Below are positions 8,569 through 16,276 of a stretch of DNA of 64,000 bases, in pieces. Position 1 is the stretch's first letter; every line of letters starts with the position of its first letter. The translations under genes were made by a program, and so were the position numbers. Below the pieces are notes generated by a model. The model worked only from the letters and a program-made list of their open reading frames with translations, had not been told where the DNA came from and made no database searches. This DNA is from Streptomyces sp. A0642 (GTDB lineage Bacteria; Actinomycetota; Actinomycetes; Streptomycetales; Streptomycetaceae), in contig NZ_SSBL01000018.1 in assembly GCF_004795105.1 (NCBI RefSeq), positions 1-64,000 of the forward strand, written 5' to 3'.

Positions 8569-9498
8569 ATGAAAAAGCCTCTCGTCGGTGCGCTCTTCGC
8601 GGTGCTGCTCCTCGGAGCCGGCACCGCTCCCGCGGCGGCGGCCACAAGCCACGACGCGCCGGCGGCCAGCACGGCCAAGGCATCGGCATCCGCAGCAGCA
8701 TCCGTCGGCCGCACCGCGTCGGACGCGGCGTCGTCCGGCCTGGCGGCCGGTCACATCAGGGCCCAGGCCATCGGCTTCGCCGGGACGGTGGCGCTCAGCA
8801 ACTGTTCGGGGTCGGTCGTCCGCGCGCCCGGCTCCCAGCCGGGCGACCCCGCGCTCGTGCTCTCCAACGGCCACTGCATGGAGTCCGGGTTCCCCGGCCC
8901 GGGCGAGGTCGTGTTCAACCAGCGGTCCACCCGCAGCTTCACGCTGCTGAACGCCTCGGGCAGCGGTGTCGGCACCGTCCGGGCGAGCAAGATCGCGTAC
9001 GGGACGATGACGGACACCGACATATCGGTGTACCAACTCACCTCCACGTACGCCCAGATCGAGAGCCGTTACGGGATCAAGGCGCTGGAGCTCAACACCA
9101 CGCACCCGGTCCAGGGCACCGCGATCACCGTCGTGTCCGGGTACTGGAAGCGCACGTACAGCTGCAACATCGACGGGTTCGTCTACCGCCTCAAGGAGGG
9201 CGAGTGGACCTGGAAGGACTCGGTCCGCTACACCTCCGCCTGCCAGACCATCGGCGGCACGTCCGGCTCGCCGGTGATCGACAACGCCACCGGCAAGGTC
9301 GTCGCCGTCAACAACACCGGGAACGAGGACGGCCAGCGGTGCACGGACAACAACCCGTGCGAGGTCGACGAGAGCGGGCAGGTGACGGTCCGCGAGGGCA
9401 TCAACTACGCCCAGGAGACGTACGGCATCGTGCCGTGCATCGGCCCCGGCAACGTCTTCGACCTCAGCCGTGCGGGGTGTGCGCTGCCCAAGCCGTAA
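8569..9498 (+). CDS. Secreted trypsin-like serine protease (S1 family)
   Basis: 309 residues with a clear Sec signal peptide (MKKPLVGALFAVLLLGAGTA, cleavage near AAAA at ~25) and an Ala/Ser-rich spacer or propeptide. The chymotrypsin-fold triad is visible: His in LSNGHCM, Asp in DTDISVYQL and Ser in GGTSGSPVID. Several cysteines lie around the active site and at the C-terminus. The sequence is nearer to the glutamyl/trypsin-like bacterial branch than to the trypsin at 37532. GAGGGGA precedes the ATG. A pair of strong hairpins follows the stop. Confidence 0.88.
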   Translation: MKKPLVGALFAVLLLGAGTAPAAAATSHDAPAASTAKASASAAASVGRTASDAASSGLAAGHIRAQAIGFAGTVALSNCSGSVVRAPGSQPGDPALVLSNGHCMESGFPGPGEVVFNQRSTRSFTLLNASGSGVGTVRASKIAYGTMTDTDISVYQLTSTYAQIESRYGIKALELNTTHPVQGTAITVVSGYWKRTYSCNIDGFVYRLKEGEWTWKDSVRYTSACQTIGGTSGSPVIDNATGKVVAVNNTGNEDGQRCTDNNPCEVDESGQVTVREGINYAQETYGIVPCIGPGNVFDLSRAGCALPKP

Positions 9499-9518
9499 CG
9501 GCCCCGGACACGACGAAC

Positions 9519-9599
9519 CGCCCGGCCTGACGGCCGGGCGGGCAGGTGGACCGAGCGGGTGGGGCGGGGCGGGCGGCAGCTGCCGCCCCGCCCCACCCG
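9519..9599. terminator. Bidirectional terminator region (two hairpins)
   Basis: First hairpin: a perfect 9-bp stem CGCCCGGCC / GGCCGGGCG (9519-9527 with 9532-9540) and a 4-nt loop. Second: a 15-bp stem (9556-9570 with 9585-9599) around a GC-rich loop. They lie between two convergent genes (protease + and DUF1206 -), so they can serve both strands. No T-tract, as is usual in Streptomyces. Confidence 0.75.
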
Positions 9600-9603
9600 T
9601 GTC

Positions 9604-10449
9604 TCAGATCTTGCGCCAGCGGGCGTGCGCGAAGGAGAAGAGGCCGAAGGCCGCCAGTCCGATGGCGATCAGGGCCAGCAGCCACGGACCGGCCGGGGCG
9701 GAGGCGAAGGAGCGCAGGGTGTCGTCCATGCCCTTGGCCTCGCCGGAGCGGGCCTTCACCGCGGCGGACACGGCGAATCCGCCGGCGACCGCGAAGACGA
9801 TTCCTCGCGAGAGACCGCCGAAGACTCCGGTGATGTCGACCCCGCGCCGCTGAGCCGGCGACATGGCTTCCATCCGCAGGCGCTTGTGGAACTTGCGCAT
9901 CGCGGCCCGGGCCGCGATCCACAGGCCCACGCCGACGATGGCGGCGCCGGCCAGGCCCACGATCCAGCGGCCGCCGGGCAGGTCCAGCACCTTCGCCGTG
10001 ACGTCCTGGGACTGCGAGTCGCTGGAACCGCTGCCGCTGCTCTTGCCGCCCGCCGCGAACGACAGGACCGAGTAGGCGACGAAACCGTAGAAAACGGCCC
10101 GGCCCGCCGAGGCCAGCCGCTTGGTGGCCTTGTCCCCGTCGGGTCCGGGCGCCCCGAAGATCGCCTCGGACAGCCGCCAGAGGGCCATGCCCACCAGTGC
10201 GATGCCCAGGACCCACAGCAGGGCCGAGCCGAACGGCTTCTGGGCTATCTCCGAGAGGGCGCCGCCCCGGTCGGCCTGCTTCTTGCTGTCGCCGCCGTTG
10301 AAGGCGATCCGTAGCGCAAGGAAACCGACCAGGAAGTAGATCACCCCACGGGCGACGAACCCCGCCCGCCCGCCCACCTCGACCGCTTTGCTGTCGCCGG
10401 CCTGGCGCGCCTTTCCTTTGCCTCTTCGCGCTGCCGCAAATGTATTCAT
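9604..10449 (-). CDS. DUF1206 multipass membrane protein
   Basis: 281 residues with six predicted membrane helices arranged as three similar two-helix units: each begins with a GRAGFVARGVIY / GRAVFYGFVAYSV / GLSRGIVFAVAGGF-like helix and ends with LWRLSEA / ARAAMRKF / FSFAHARW. This triple repeat is the hallmark of DUF1206. The function of the family is unknown. Position relative to neighbours suggests a monocistronic gene terminated by the hairpins at 9519-9599. Confidence 0.9.
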   Translation of the reverse strand: MNTFAAARRGKGKARQAGDSKAVEVGGRAGFVARGVIYFLVGFLALRIAFNGGDSKKQADRGGALSEIAQKPFGSALLWVLGIALVGMALWRLSEAIFGAPGPDGDKATKRLASAGRAVFYGFVAYSVLSFAAGGKSSGSGSSDSQSQDVTAKVLDLPGGRWIVGLAGAAIVGVGLWIAARAAMRKFHKRLRMEAMSPAQRRGVDITGVFGGLSRGIVFAVAGGFAVSAAVKARSGEAKGMDDTLRSFASAPAGPWLLALIAIGLAAFGLFSFAHARWRKI

Positions 10450-10503
10450 GACCCCCGGTTGCCCGGGAAAGGCGGGGAGAAACTACGCTCCCGCGGACCC
10501 CGC

Positions 10504-12129
10504 CTACCGTGCCGGCGTGTCCGTGGACCGCACCGACCGGCCCGCCAGGACCTGCGTCCGCTTCCCGTCCTCGATGACGAAACGGCCGTCGATCAGCACG
10601 TACGGGATGCCCGTCGGCAGGGTGCGGGGCGCGTCGAACGTGGAGCCCGCCGCCACCGTCACCGGGTCGAAGAGCACCAGGTCGGCGCGGTACCCCTCCC
10701 GCACGTACCCGCGGTCCGGCAGCCGCAGACGAGCCGCCGGGCGGGAGGTGAGGTGGGCGACGCACTCCTCCAGGGAGAGGACGCCCAGCTCCCTCGCGTA
10801 CCGCCCGAGGTACTGCGGGAACGTGCCGTACGCCCGGGGGTGCGGCTTGTCGCCCTGGAGGATGCCGTCGCTGCCGCCGGTGTGGACGCGGTGGCGCATG
10901 ATCTGCCGGACGTTCGCCTCATGGCCCACGTGCTGGAGGATCGTCGTCCCGAGCCGGTCGTCGAGCAGCAGCCGCCGCGCGGTCACCCAGGGCTCCTCGC
11001 CCCGCAGGCGCGCGGACTCGGCGACCGTACGGCCGACGTGGGCGGCGAGGGCCGGTGCGCCGACGCCGGAGATCTCGATCGTGTCCCACTCGATCGGCAC
11101 CCCGTGGCAGCCGTCCGACCCCACGACCTCCAGATCGTGGCGGATCCGCGCCGCCGTCGGGTCGTCGGCCAGGCGCGCCAGGACCGGCCCGGGGCCGCCC
11201 TCGCTCGCCCAGCTCGGCAGCATCGCGGCCAGGGTGGTGCAGCCCGGGGTGTACGGGTAGGTGTCGAGGGAGATGTCGGCGCCCGCGTCGAGCGCGTGGT
11301 CCAGGAGGGCCAGGAGCTCCGGGGCGCGGCCCTCGTTCACCCCGAAGTTCATGGTGGCGTGGGCGAGATGGAGGGCGCAGCCCGCGCTGCGGGTGAGCCG
11401 CACCATCTCCTCGTAGGCCTCCAGTGCCCCGGCTCCGTACGAGCGGTGGTGCGGGCAGTAGTAGCCGCCGTGATCGGCCACCACCCGGCACAGGGCGGTG
11501 AGTTCGGCGTCGTCCGCGTACATGCCGGGGGTGTAGGTGAGTCCGGAGGACATGCCTACGGCGCCCTCGGCCATGGACCGGTCGACGAGTCGCCTCATCC
11601 GGTTCAGCTCGGCCTCGGTGGCGGGCCGGTCGTCCCACCCGACCGCGTACATCCGGACGGTGCCCTGCGGGATCAGATAGGCGGCGTTCACCGCGATGCC
11701 CCGGCCGCCGAAGTTGCGGTCGAGCCGGTCGAGGTACCCGCCCACGGTGCGCCAGTCGAAGTCGATGTCGCTCCCGTCGCCGTTCCACCCGGTGATGGCC
11801 CGGCGCACCTCGGTGAGGGTGCGGTCGTCGGCGGGGGCGTAGGACAGCCCGTCCTGGCCGAGCACTTCGAGGGTGACGCCCTGCGCGGCCTTCGCGCTGT
11901 GGTCGGGGTCGCGCAGCAGGGCGAGGTCGCTGTGGGCGTGCATGTCGACGAAGCCCGGGGAGAGCGCGAGGCCGTCGGCCTCCAGGGTGCGGGGAGCGGT
12001 GGGGCGGGGGCCGGGGGAGCCCTGGCGGTGGATCTCCGCGATGCGCCCGTCGGCGAGGGCCACGTCGGCGCGGTAGGAGGGGGTGGCGGTGCCGTCGATG
12101 ACGCGGGCGTCGCGGATGACCAGGTCCAT
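10504..12129 (-). CDS. N-acyl-D-amino-acid deacylase (D-aminoacylase)
   Basis: 541-residue amidohydrolase-superfamily enzyme. Seen: the N-terminal beta domain (VIRDARVIDGTA), metal ligands HAHSD (HxHxD) after GFVDM, TLEVLGQDG-like segment, and late HxxH/Asp positions (HRVHTGGSDG). This pattern matches D-aminoacylases, which release D-amino acids from N-acyl forms in the cytosol. It is followed (64 bp) by no other gene on its strand but preceded by the PLP deaminase gene, in the same direction, so the two probably form one operon: deacylate, then deaminate. Confidence 0.88.
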   Translation of the reverse strand: MDLVIRDARVIDGTATPSYRADVALADGRIAEIHRQGSPGPRPTAPRTLEADGLALSPGFVDMHAHSDLALLRDPDHSAKAAQGVTLEVLGQDGLSYAPADDRTLTEVRRAITGWNGDGSDIDFDWRTVGGYLDRLDRNFGGRGIAVNAAYLIPQGTVRMYAVGWDDRPATEAELNRMRRLVDRSMAEGAVGMSSGLTYTPGMYADDAELTALCRVVADHGGYYCPHHRSYGAGALEAYEEMVRLTRSAGCALHLAHATMNFGVNEGRAPELLALLDHALDAGADISLDTYPYTPGCTTLAAMLPSWASEGGPGPVLARLADDPTAARIRHDLEVVGSDGCHGVPIEWDTIEISGVGAPALAAHVGRTVAESARLRGEEPWVTARRLLLDDRLGTTILQHVGHEANVRQIMRHRVHTGGSDGILQGDKPHPRAYGTFPQYLGRYARELGVLSLEECVAHLTSRPAARLRLPDRGYVREGYRADLVLFDPVTVAAGSTFDAPRTLPTGIPYVLIDGRFVIEDGKRTQVLAGRSVRSTDTPAR

Positions 12130-12192
12130 GGGGGGTGCCTTTCGCAGGCGGCCGAGGGTGGCGATCCCGGCCGCCGGTATCAGTGGCCGGGA

Positions 12193-13536
12193 TCAGAAGA
12201 ACGTACGGATGTAGTCCGCGACCGTGCCGTCCTCCTCGACCAGCGGGATCAGCTGCCACTTGTCGAAGCTCGTGCAGGGGTGCGAGAGCCCCATCCCCAC
12301 CCAGTCCCCGACCTCCAGCTCGGCCCCCTCGTCCGTCCGCACCCATGCGTGCTGGTCCGACAGTCCGGTGATCTCGATCCCCGACGCCGCGTGCACCGAG
12401 CCGTCGCGCCCGGACCGCACGACCTGCGCCCGAGGGAGGTCGAGGTCGTAGGCCGCGTCCCGCTTGCCCGCGTTCAGGAAGGCCTGTTCGGCCGTCGGAC
12501 GCGACACGACCTGGGCCCAGAGCCGGAACGCCGGCTGGAGCGCGCCCTCTTCGGGGACCCGGTTGAAGGGGGTGAGGTGGCGGTAGTGCCCGTCGTCGTG
12601 CGAGACGTACGCGCCGGACCGGAGCAGCTTGAGTACGGGACGGGAGAGTTCGGGGATGTCCGCGAACACGTCCGCTACCGCGTCGAACCATGCGCTGCCG
12701 CCCGCGCTGATCACGATCCGCTCCCCGGCGTCCAGTGCGGCGAACCGCCCCGCCGCGTCGAACTCGGCCGCCAGACCCACGAGTCGGCGCAGCCACTGCC
12801 GTACCCGCTCGCCCGTCGCTTCCGGCACCTCGCCCTCGTAGCCGGCCACGCCCACCAGGCGCAGCGTACCGGTGGCGGCCACGGCGTCGGCGACGGCGGC
12901 GCAGTCGGCGTCGGTGCGCGCGCCGGTGCGGGCGCCCTCGCCCGCGCCGAGTTCCACGACGACGTCGACGGGGCGGGAGGCGCCCGCCGCGCGCAGGGCC
13001 TCGTCCATCAGCTCGACGCCGCGCACCGAATCGGCGTAACAGACGAACCGGAAGTCCGGATCGGCGTCCAGCTCGCCCGCGACCCAGGTCAGCGCGACGG
13101 CGTCGACGAGCTCGTTGGCGAGGAAGATCCGCCGGACCCCGAAAGCCCGGTAGACGCGCGCCTGGTGCGGGACCGCGGCGGTGATGCCCCACGCGCCGTG
13201 CTCCAGCTGTCGGGCGAACAGCTGCGGGGACATCGAGGTCTTGCCGTGCGGGGCGAAGGCGAGGCCGTGCCGCTGCGCGTACGTCTCCAGGAGGGCGAGG
13301 TTGTGCGCGACGGACTCGGCCGACAGGGCGAGCACCGGGGTGGTGAACCCGCCGGTGAAGAGGTTGCGCCGCTGGCCGGCCAGCTCGCCGACGGTCAGGC
13401 CGGCCGCGTCGGGCGGGAGGGCCTTGAACCGGTGGTCGACGCGCTCGGCGGTGAGCCCGGCGAGACCGGCGAGCTCGCTGACTTCGGGGGATCCGGCGGG
13501 TCCGGCGGGTCCGGCAGCGGGGCGTTCGGCGGCCAT
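12193..13536 (-). CDS. PLP-dependent amino acid deaminase (D-serine/D-threonine dehydratase-like, alanine racemase fold)
   Basis: 447 residues. Fold-type III: the PLP lysine is in APHGKTSMSP near residue 110, followed by an alanine racemase-like barrel. The C-terminal part contains the zinc-binding HPCTSFDKW motif typical of D-serine dehydratase/D-threonine aldolase-like enzymes. It should convert a D-amino (hydroxy) acid to a keto acid and ammonia; exact substrate unknown. It sits upstream of the deacylase (same operon) and divergent from the kinase-IclR-RidA operon. A RidA downstream of the divergent promoter fits, since such deaminases release reactive enamines. Confidence 0.82.
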   Translation of the reverse strand: MAAERPAAGPAGPAGSPEVSELAGLAGLTAERVDHRFKALPPDAAGLTVGELAGQRRNLFTGGFTTPVLALSAESVAHNLALLETYAQRHGLAFAPHGKTSMSPQLFARQLEHGAWGITAAVPHQARVYRAFGVRRIFLANELVDAVALTWVAGELDADPDFRFVCYADSVRGVELMDEALRAAGASRPVDVVVELGAGEGARTGARTDADCAAVADAVAATGTLRLVGVAGYEGEVPEATGERVRQWLRRLVGLAAEFDAAGRFAALDAGERIVISAGGSAWFDAVADVFADIPELSRPVLKLLRSGAYVSHDDGHYRHLTPFNRVPEEGALQPAFRLWAQVVSRPTAEQAFLNAGKRDAAYDLDLPRAQVVRSGRDGSVHAASGIEITGLSDQHAWVRTDEGAELEVGDWVGMGLSHPCTSFDKWQLIPLVEEDGTVADYIRTFF

Positions 13537-13594
13537 GGAGGTGCCTCCTCGGTCGAAGTCAGTCGGTCGGTACGCCGTAGGGTGCTCCGGCGTT

Positions 13595-13630
13595 GTTGCA
13601 CCATATGCAACGGGCGTTGCGCATAATGCT
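13595..13630. promoter_or_regulatory. Candidate IclR operator between divergent operons
   Basis: A perfect inverted repeat GTTGC-N7-GCAAC at 13595-13611, followed by a second half-like GTTGC-GCATAATGC at 13616-13629, 21 bp further. It lies in the 180-bp gap between the deaminase/deacylase operon (-) and the kinase/IclR/RidA operon (+). IclR proteins often bind TTGC-rich palindromes in such divergent gaps. Assignment to the IclR at 15023 is inferred. Confidence 0.6.
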
Positions 13631-13716
13631 CCAGGCTGTCTAACATCCGAGCCGACGCCCGGTCAATGGCGAGACCGGGGCGCCGTCCGCCCGCCCGCCC
13701 GACCCGAGGAGCCCGC

Positions 13717-14949
13717 GTGTCCGGAACCCCGGCCAGGACCGACGCCGACGCGGCCGCCGACGTCGTGTGCCTCGGCGAGTCCATGGTGACGTTCCTTCCC
13801 TCGCGGCCCGGGCGCCTCGCCGACGTACCGTCCTTCGGTCGCGGCATCGGCGGCGCCGAGTCCAACGTGGCCTGCGCCCTGGCCGCGGCCGGGCACCGCG
13901 CGGCCTGGGTGAGCCGGGTCGGGGCGGACGGATTCGGCGACCACCTCGTCGAGACGGTCTCCGCGTACGGGGTCGACACCTCCGCCGTGCGACGGGATCC
14001 CGCCCGGCCGACGGGGATCTACTTCCGTACGGCGACGGACCGCGGCACCGAGGTCCACGAGGTGGCGTACTACCGGGCCGGCTCCGCGGCCTCCGCGATG
14101 TCGCCCTCGACCGTCCCGTTCGAGGCGCTGTTCGCGGGCCGGGTCCTGCACCTGTCCGGCATCACGGCCGCGCTGTCCGCCGACTGCCTGGCCCTGCTGC
14201 GCGAGCTGACCGCGCCGCGCCCGGGGCGGCCGCTGGTCTCGTTCGACGTGAACCACCGGCCGGGCCTGTGGCGCGGCGCCGAAGCGTCCCCGGGCGTCCT
14301 GCTGGATCTGGCCCGCCGGGCGGACCTCGTCTTCGTCGGCGAGGACGAGGCGGAGGAGGCGTGGGGAATCACGGGAGCGGAGGCCATCCGTGCGGCGCTG
14401 CCGGAACCGGCGGTCGTGGTCGTGAAGCGGGGCGCGGAGGGGGCGACGGTCTTCTCCCGCCCCGCCCCGCCCCTTCCCGAACCCCGGGTGGTGCCCGCGG
14501 CCCCCCGGTCCCCGAGCGCCGGACGGGCCGGAGGGGTCGCCGGACCCGCCACCACCGGCCCGACCGCCGAGCCGACCGCTCCCGCGACCACCGGCCCGAC
14601 CGCCGAGCCGACCGCTCCCGCGACCACCGGCCCGACCGCCGAGCCGACCGCTCCCGACACCGTCACCACCGTCCCCGCCCTCCACGTGGACGTCGTCGCC
14701 CCCGTCGGCGCGGGCGACGCCTTCGCCGCGGGGTTCCTCTCCGCCACCCTCCGCGGACTCCCCGTCCGCGACCGCGCCCGGCACGGGCACCTGATGGCCG
14801 CCGCCGTCCTCACCGTCCCCGGCGACCTCACCGGCCCGCCCGCCCGCGAACTCGCCGACCGCCTCGCCGCCCTCGACGACACCGCCTGGGGGAGACTGCG
14901 TCTCGGCCCCGGGTGGACGGGGGACGACACGGAGGTACGTACGCGATGA
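13717..14949 (+). CDS. PfkB family carbohydrate kinase (2-keto-3-deoxygluconate kinase-like)
   Basis: About 410 residues. PfkB motifs: N-terminal VVCLGESMVTF and GGAESNVACAL, and the C-terminal ATP/anion-hole motif APVGAGDAFAAGF with catalytic Asp. The sequence resembles KdgK-type enzymes that phosphorylate 2-keto-3-deoxygluconate. An unusual Pro/Thr/Ala-rich insert of ~55 residues interrupts the fold just before the C-terminal motif and contains three exact-length 12-residue repeats (14545-14652). GTG at 13717 has a CGAGGAG site; an ATG 51 bp upstream is open but lacks such a site. First gene of the kinase-IclR-RidA operon. Confidence 0.85.
   Translation: MSGTPARTDADAAADVVCLGESMVTFLPSRPGRLADVPSFGRGIGGAESNVACALAAAGHRAAWVSRVGADGFGDHLVETVSAYGVDTSAVRRDPARPTGIYFRTATDRGTEVHEVAYYRAGSAASAMSPSTVPFEALFAGRVLHLSGITAALSADCLALLRELTAPRPGRPLVSFDVNHRPGLWRGAEASPGVLLDLARRADLVFVGEDEAEEAWGITGAEAIRAALPEPAVVVVKRGAEGATVFSRPAPPLPEPRVVPAAPRSPSAGRAGGVAGPATTGPTAEPTAPATTGPTAEPTAPATTGPTAEPTAPDTVTTVPALHVDVVAPVGAGDAFAAGFLSATLRGLPVRDRARHGHLMAAAVLTVPGDLTGPPARELADRLAALDDTAWGRLRLGPGWTGDDTEVRTR
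14545..14652 (+). repeat. 36-bp minisatellite (3 units) inside the PfkB kinase gene
   Basis: Three 36-bp units (14545-14580, 14581-14616, 14617-14652), units two and three identical and unit one with one changed base. Each codes for PATTGPTAEPTA, so unit number can change without frameshift. It is inside a low-complexity loop that normal PfkB enzymes lack. Confidence 0.95.
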
Positions 14950-15022
14950 GCGAGCGCAGCGAGCGACCCGGCAAGAGGGGCGTCCCCGGCGAAGGCCGGG
15001 CCGGGGACAGCGGGGCACGCGC

Positions 15023-15781
15023 ATGAGCCAGACCGTCGACCGGGCGCTCAGCATCCTGCCGCTGCTCGCCCAGGGGCCCGCCGACCTCGGGCAGGTCGCC
15101 GAGCGGCTCGGCGTCCACAAGTCCACGGCCCTGCGCCTGCTCCGTACGCTCCACGAGCACGGGCTCGTCTACCGCCAGGAGGACCAGCGCTACCGCCTCG
15201 GCGCCCGGCTCATCGCCCTCGCCCAGGAGGCCGTGGAGAACCTGGACGTCCGGGAGATCGCCCACCCGCACCTCGTCGAGCTCAACGCGAACTGCGGGCA
15301 CACCGTGCACCTCGCCGTGTACGAGGAGAACGAGGTCCTCTACATCGACAAGGTCGAGAGCCGCTACCCGGTCCGGATGTACTCCCGCATCGGCAAGCCC
15401 GTCGCGATCACCGTCGCCGCCGTGGCCAAGCTCCTGCTCGCCGACCTGTCCGAAGCCGAGCGGCGCGCCCTCGCCGAGAAGCTCGACTACCCCCTGTACA
15501 CGTCCCGTTCGACGTCCGGGCCCGGCGCCTTCCTCAAGGAGCTCGCCACCGTGCGCGAACAGGGATGGGCCACCGACCTCGGCGGCCACGAGGAGTCCAT
15601 CAACTGCGTCGCCGCCCCCATCCGCGGGGCCGACGGGCGCGTCGTCGCCGCGATGTCGGTCTCCGCACCGAACGTGGTCGTCACGGCCGAGGAGCTCCTC
15701 ACCCTGCTCCCCCTGGTCCGTCGCACCGCCGACACCATCAGCCGGGAGTACTCCGGCACCAACCCACCCAAGAAGGCCTGA
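15023..15781 (+). CDS. IclR family transcriptional regulator
   Basis: 252 residues: N-terminal winged helix (DRALSILPLLAQG...VAERLGVHKSTALRLLRTLHEHGLV) and C-terminal GAF-like IclR effector domain (ending with INCVAAPIRGADGRVVAAMSVS). It lies 73 bp after the kinase and 6 bp before RidA, so the three are likely co-transcribed. Probable local repressor/activator of the divergent D-amino-acid operons through the palindrome at 13595-13630; inducer presumably a pathway keto acid or D-amino acid. Confidence 0.92.
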   Translation: MSQTVDRALSILPLLAQGPADLGQVAERLGVHKSTALRLLRTLHEHGLVYRQEDQRYRLGARLIALAQEAVENLDVREIAHPHLVELNANCGHTVHLAVYEENEVLYIDKVESRYPVRMYSRIGKPVAITVAAVAKLLLADLSEAERRALAEKLDYPLYTSRSTSGPGAFLKELATVREQGWATDLGGHEESINCVAAPIRGADGRVVAAMSVSAPNVVVTAEELLTLLPLVRRTADTISREYSGTNPPKKA

Positions 15782-15787
15782 TCCGCA

Positions 15788-16225
15788 ATGACCGACCGCA
15801 CCGACCGCACCGACCGCGCCGTGAAGACCGCCCTCACCCCGAGCACCCACACCACCCCGCCCGCCAGGTTCTCGCACGGCGTGCGGAAGGGGAACATCCT
15901 GCAGGTCGCCGGACAGGTCGGCTTCCTGCCCGCCGTGGAGGGCCGGGCCCCGACGCCGGCCGGTCCGACCCTGCGCGAGCAGACCCTCCAGACCTTCGCC
16001 AACGTCAAGGCGATCCTCGAGGAGGGCGGCGCGAGCTGGGACGACGTGATGATGATGCGCGTCTACCTCACGGACGTGGACCACTTCGCGGAGATGAACG
16101 AGATCTACAACGCCTACTTCGGCGAGCAGAACCTCAAGGAGGCCCCCGCCGCCCGCACGACGGTCTACGTCGGCCTGCCCAAGGGCCTGCTCATCGAGAT
16201 CGACGCCCTCGCGGTCCTCGGCTGA
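15788..16225 (+). CDS. RidA (Rid/YjgF/UK114) family protein
   Basis: 145 residues. RidA fold with the conserved arginine in APAARTTVYVGLPKGLLIEIDALA and upstream TFANVKAILEEGGASWDDVMM. Archetypal RidA proteins hydrolyse enamine/imine intermediates released by PLP deaminases, protecting other PLP enzymes. Its operon position opposite a PLP deaminase makes that role likely here. The first ~25 residues (DRT repeats) are an unusual low-complexity N-terminal extension. Some catabolic Rid members instead act as deaminases, which cannot be excluded. Confidence 0.88.
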   Translation: MTDRTDRTDRAVKTALTPSTHTTPPARFSHGVRKGNILQVAGQVGFLPAVEGRAPTPAGPTLREQTLQTFANVKAILEEGGASWDDVMMMRVYLTDVDHFAEMNEIYNAYFGEQNLKEAPAARTTVYVGLPKGLLIEIDALAVLG

Positions 16226-16276
16226 ACCCGGCCGGCGCGGCGCCCGCCGCACGACGGCGCCGTGCCGCGCGTCCGT

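Noticed and set aside
10459-13626. A 1055-codon open frame on the plus strand
   Set aside because: It is the antisense of the deacylase and deaminase genes, a usual artefact of GC-biased third positions; the protein is Gly/Arg/Val/His-rich without any domain.
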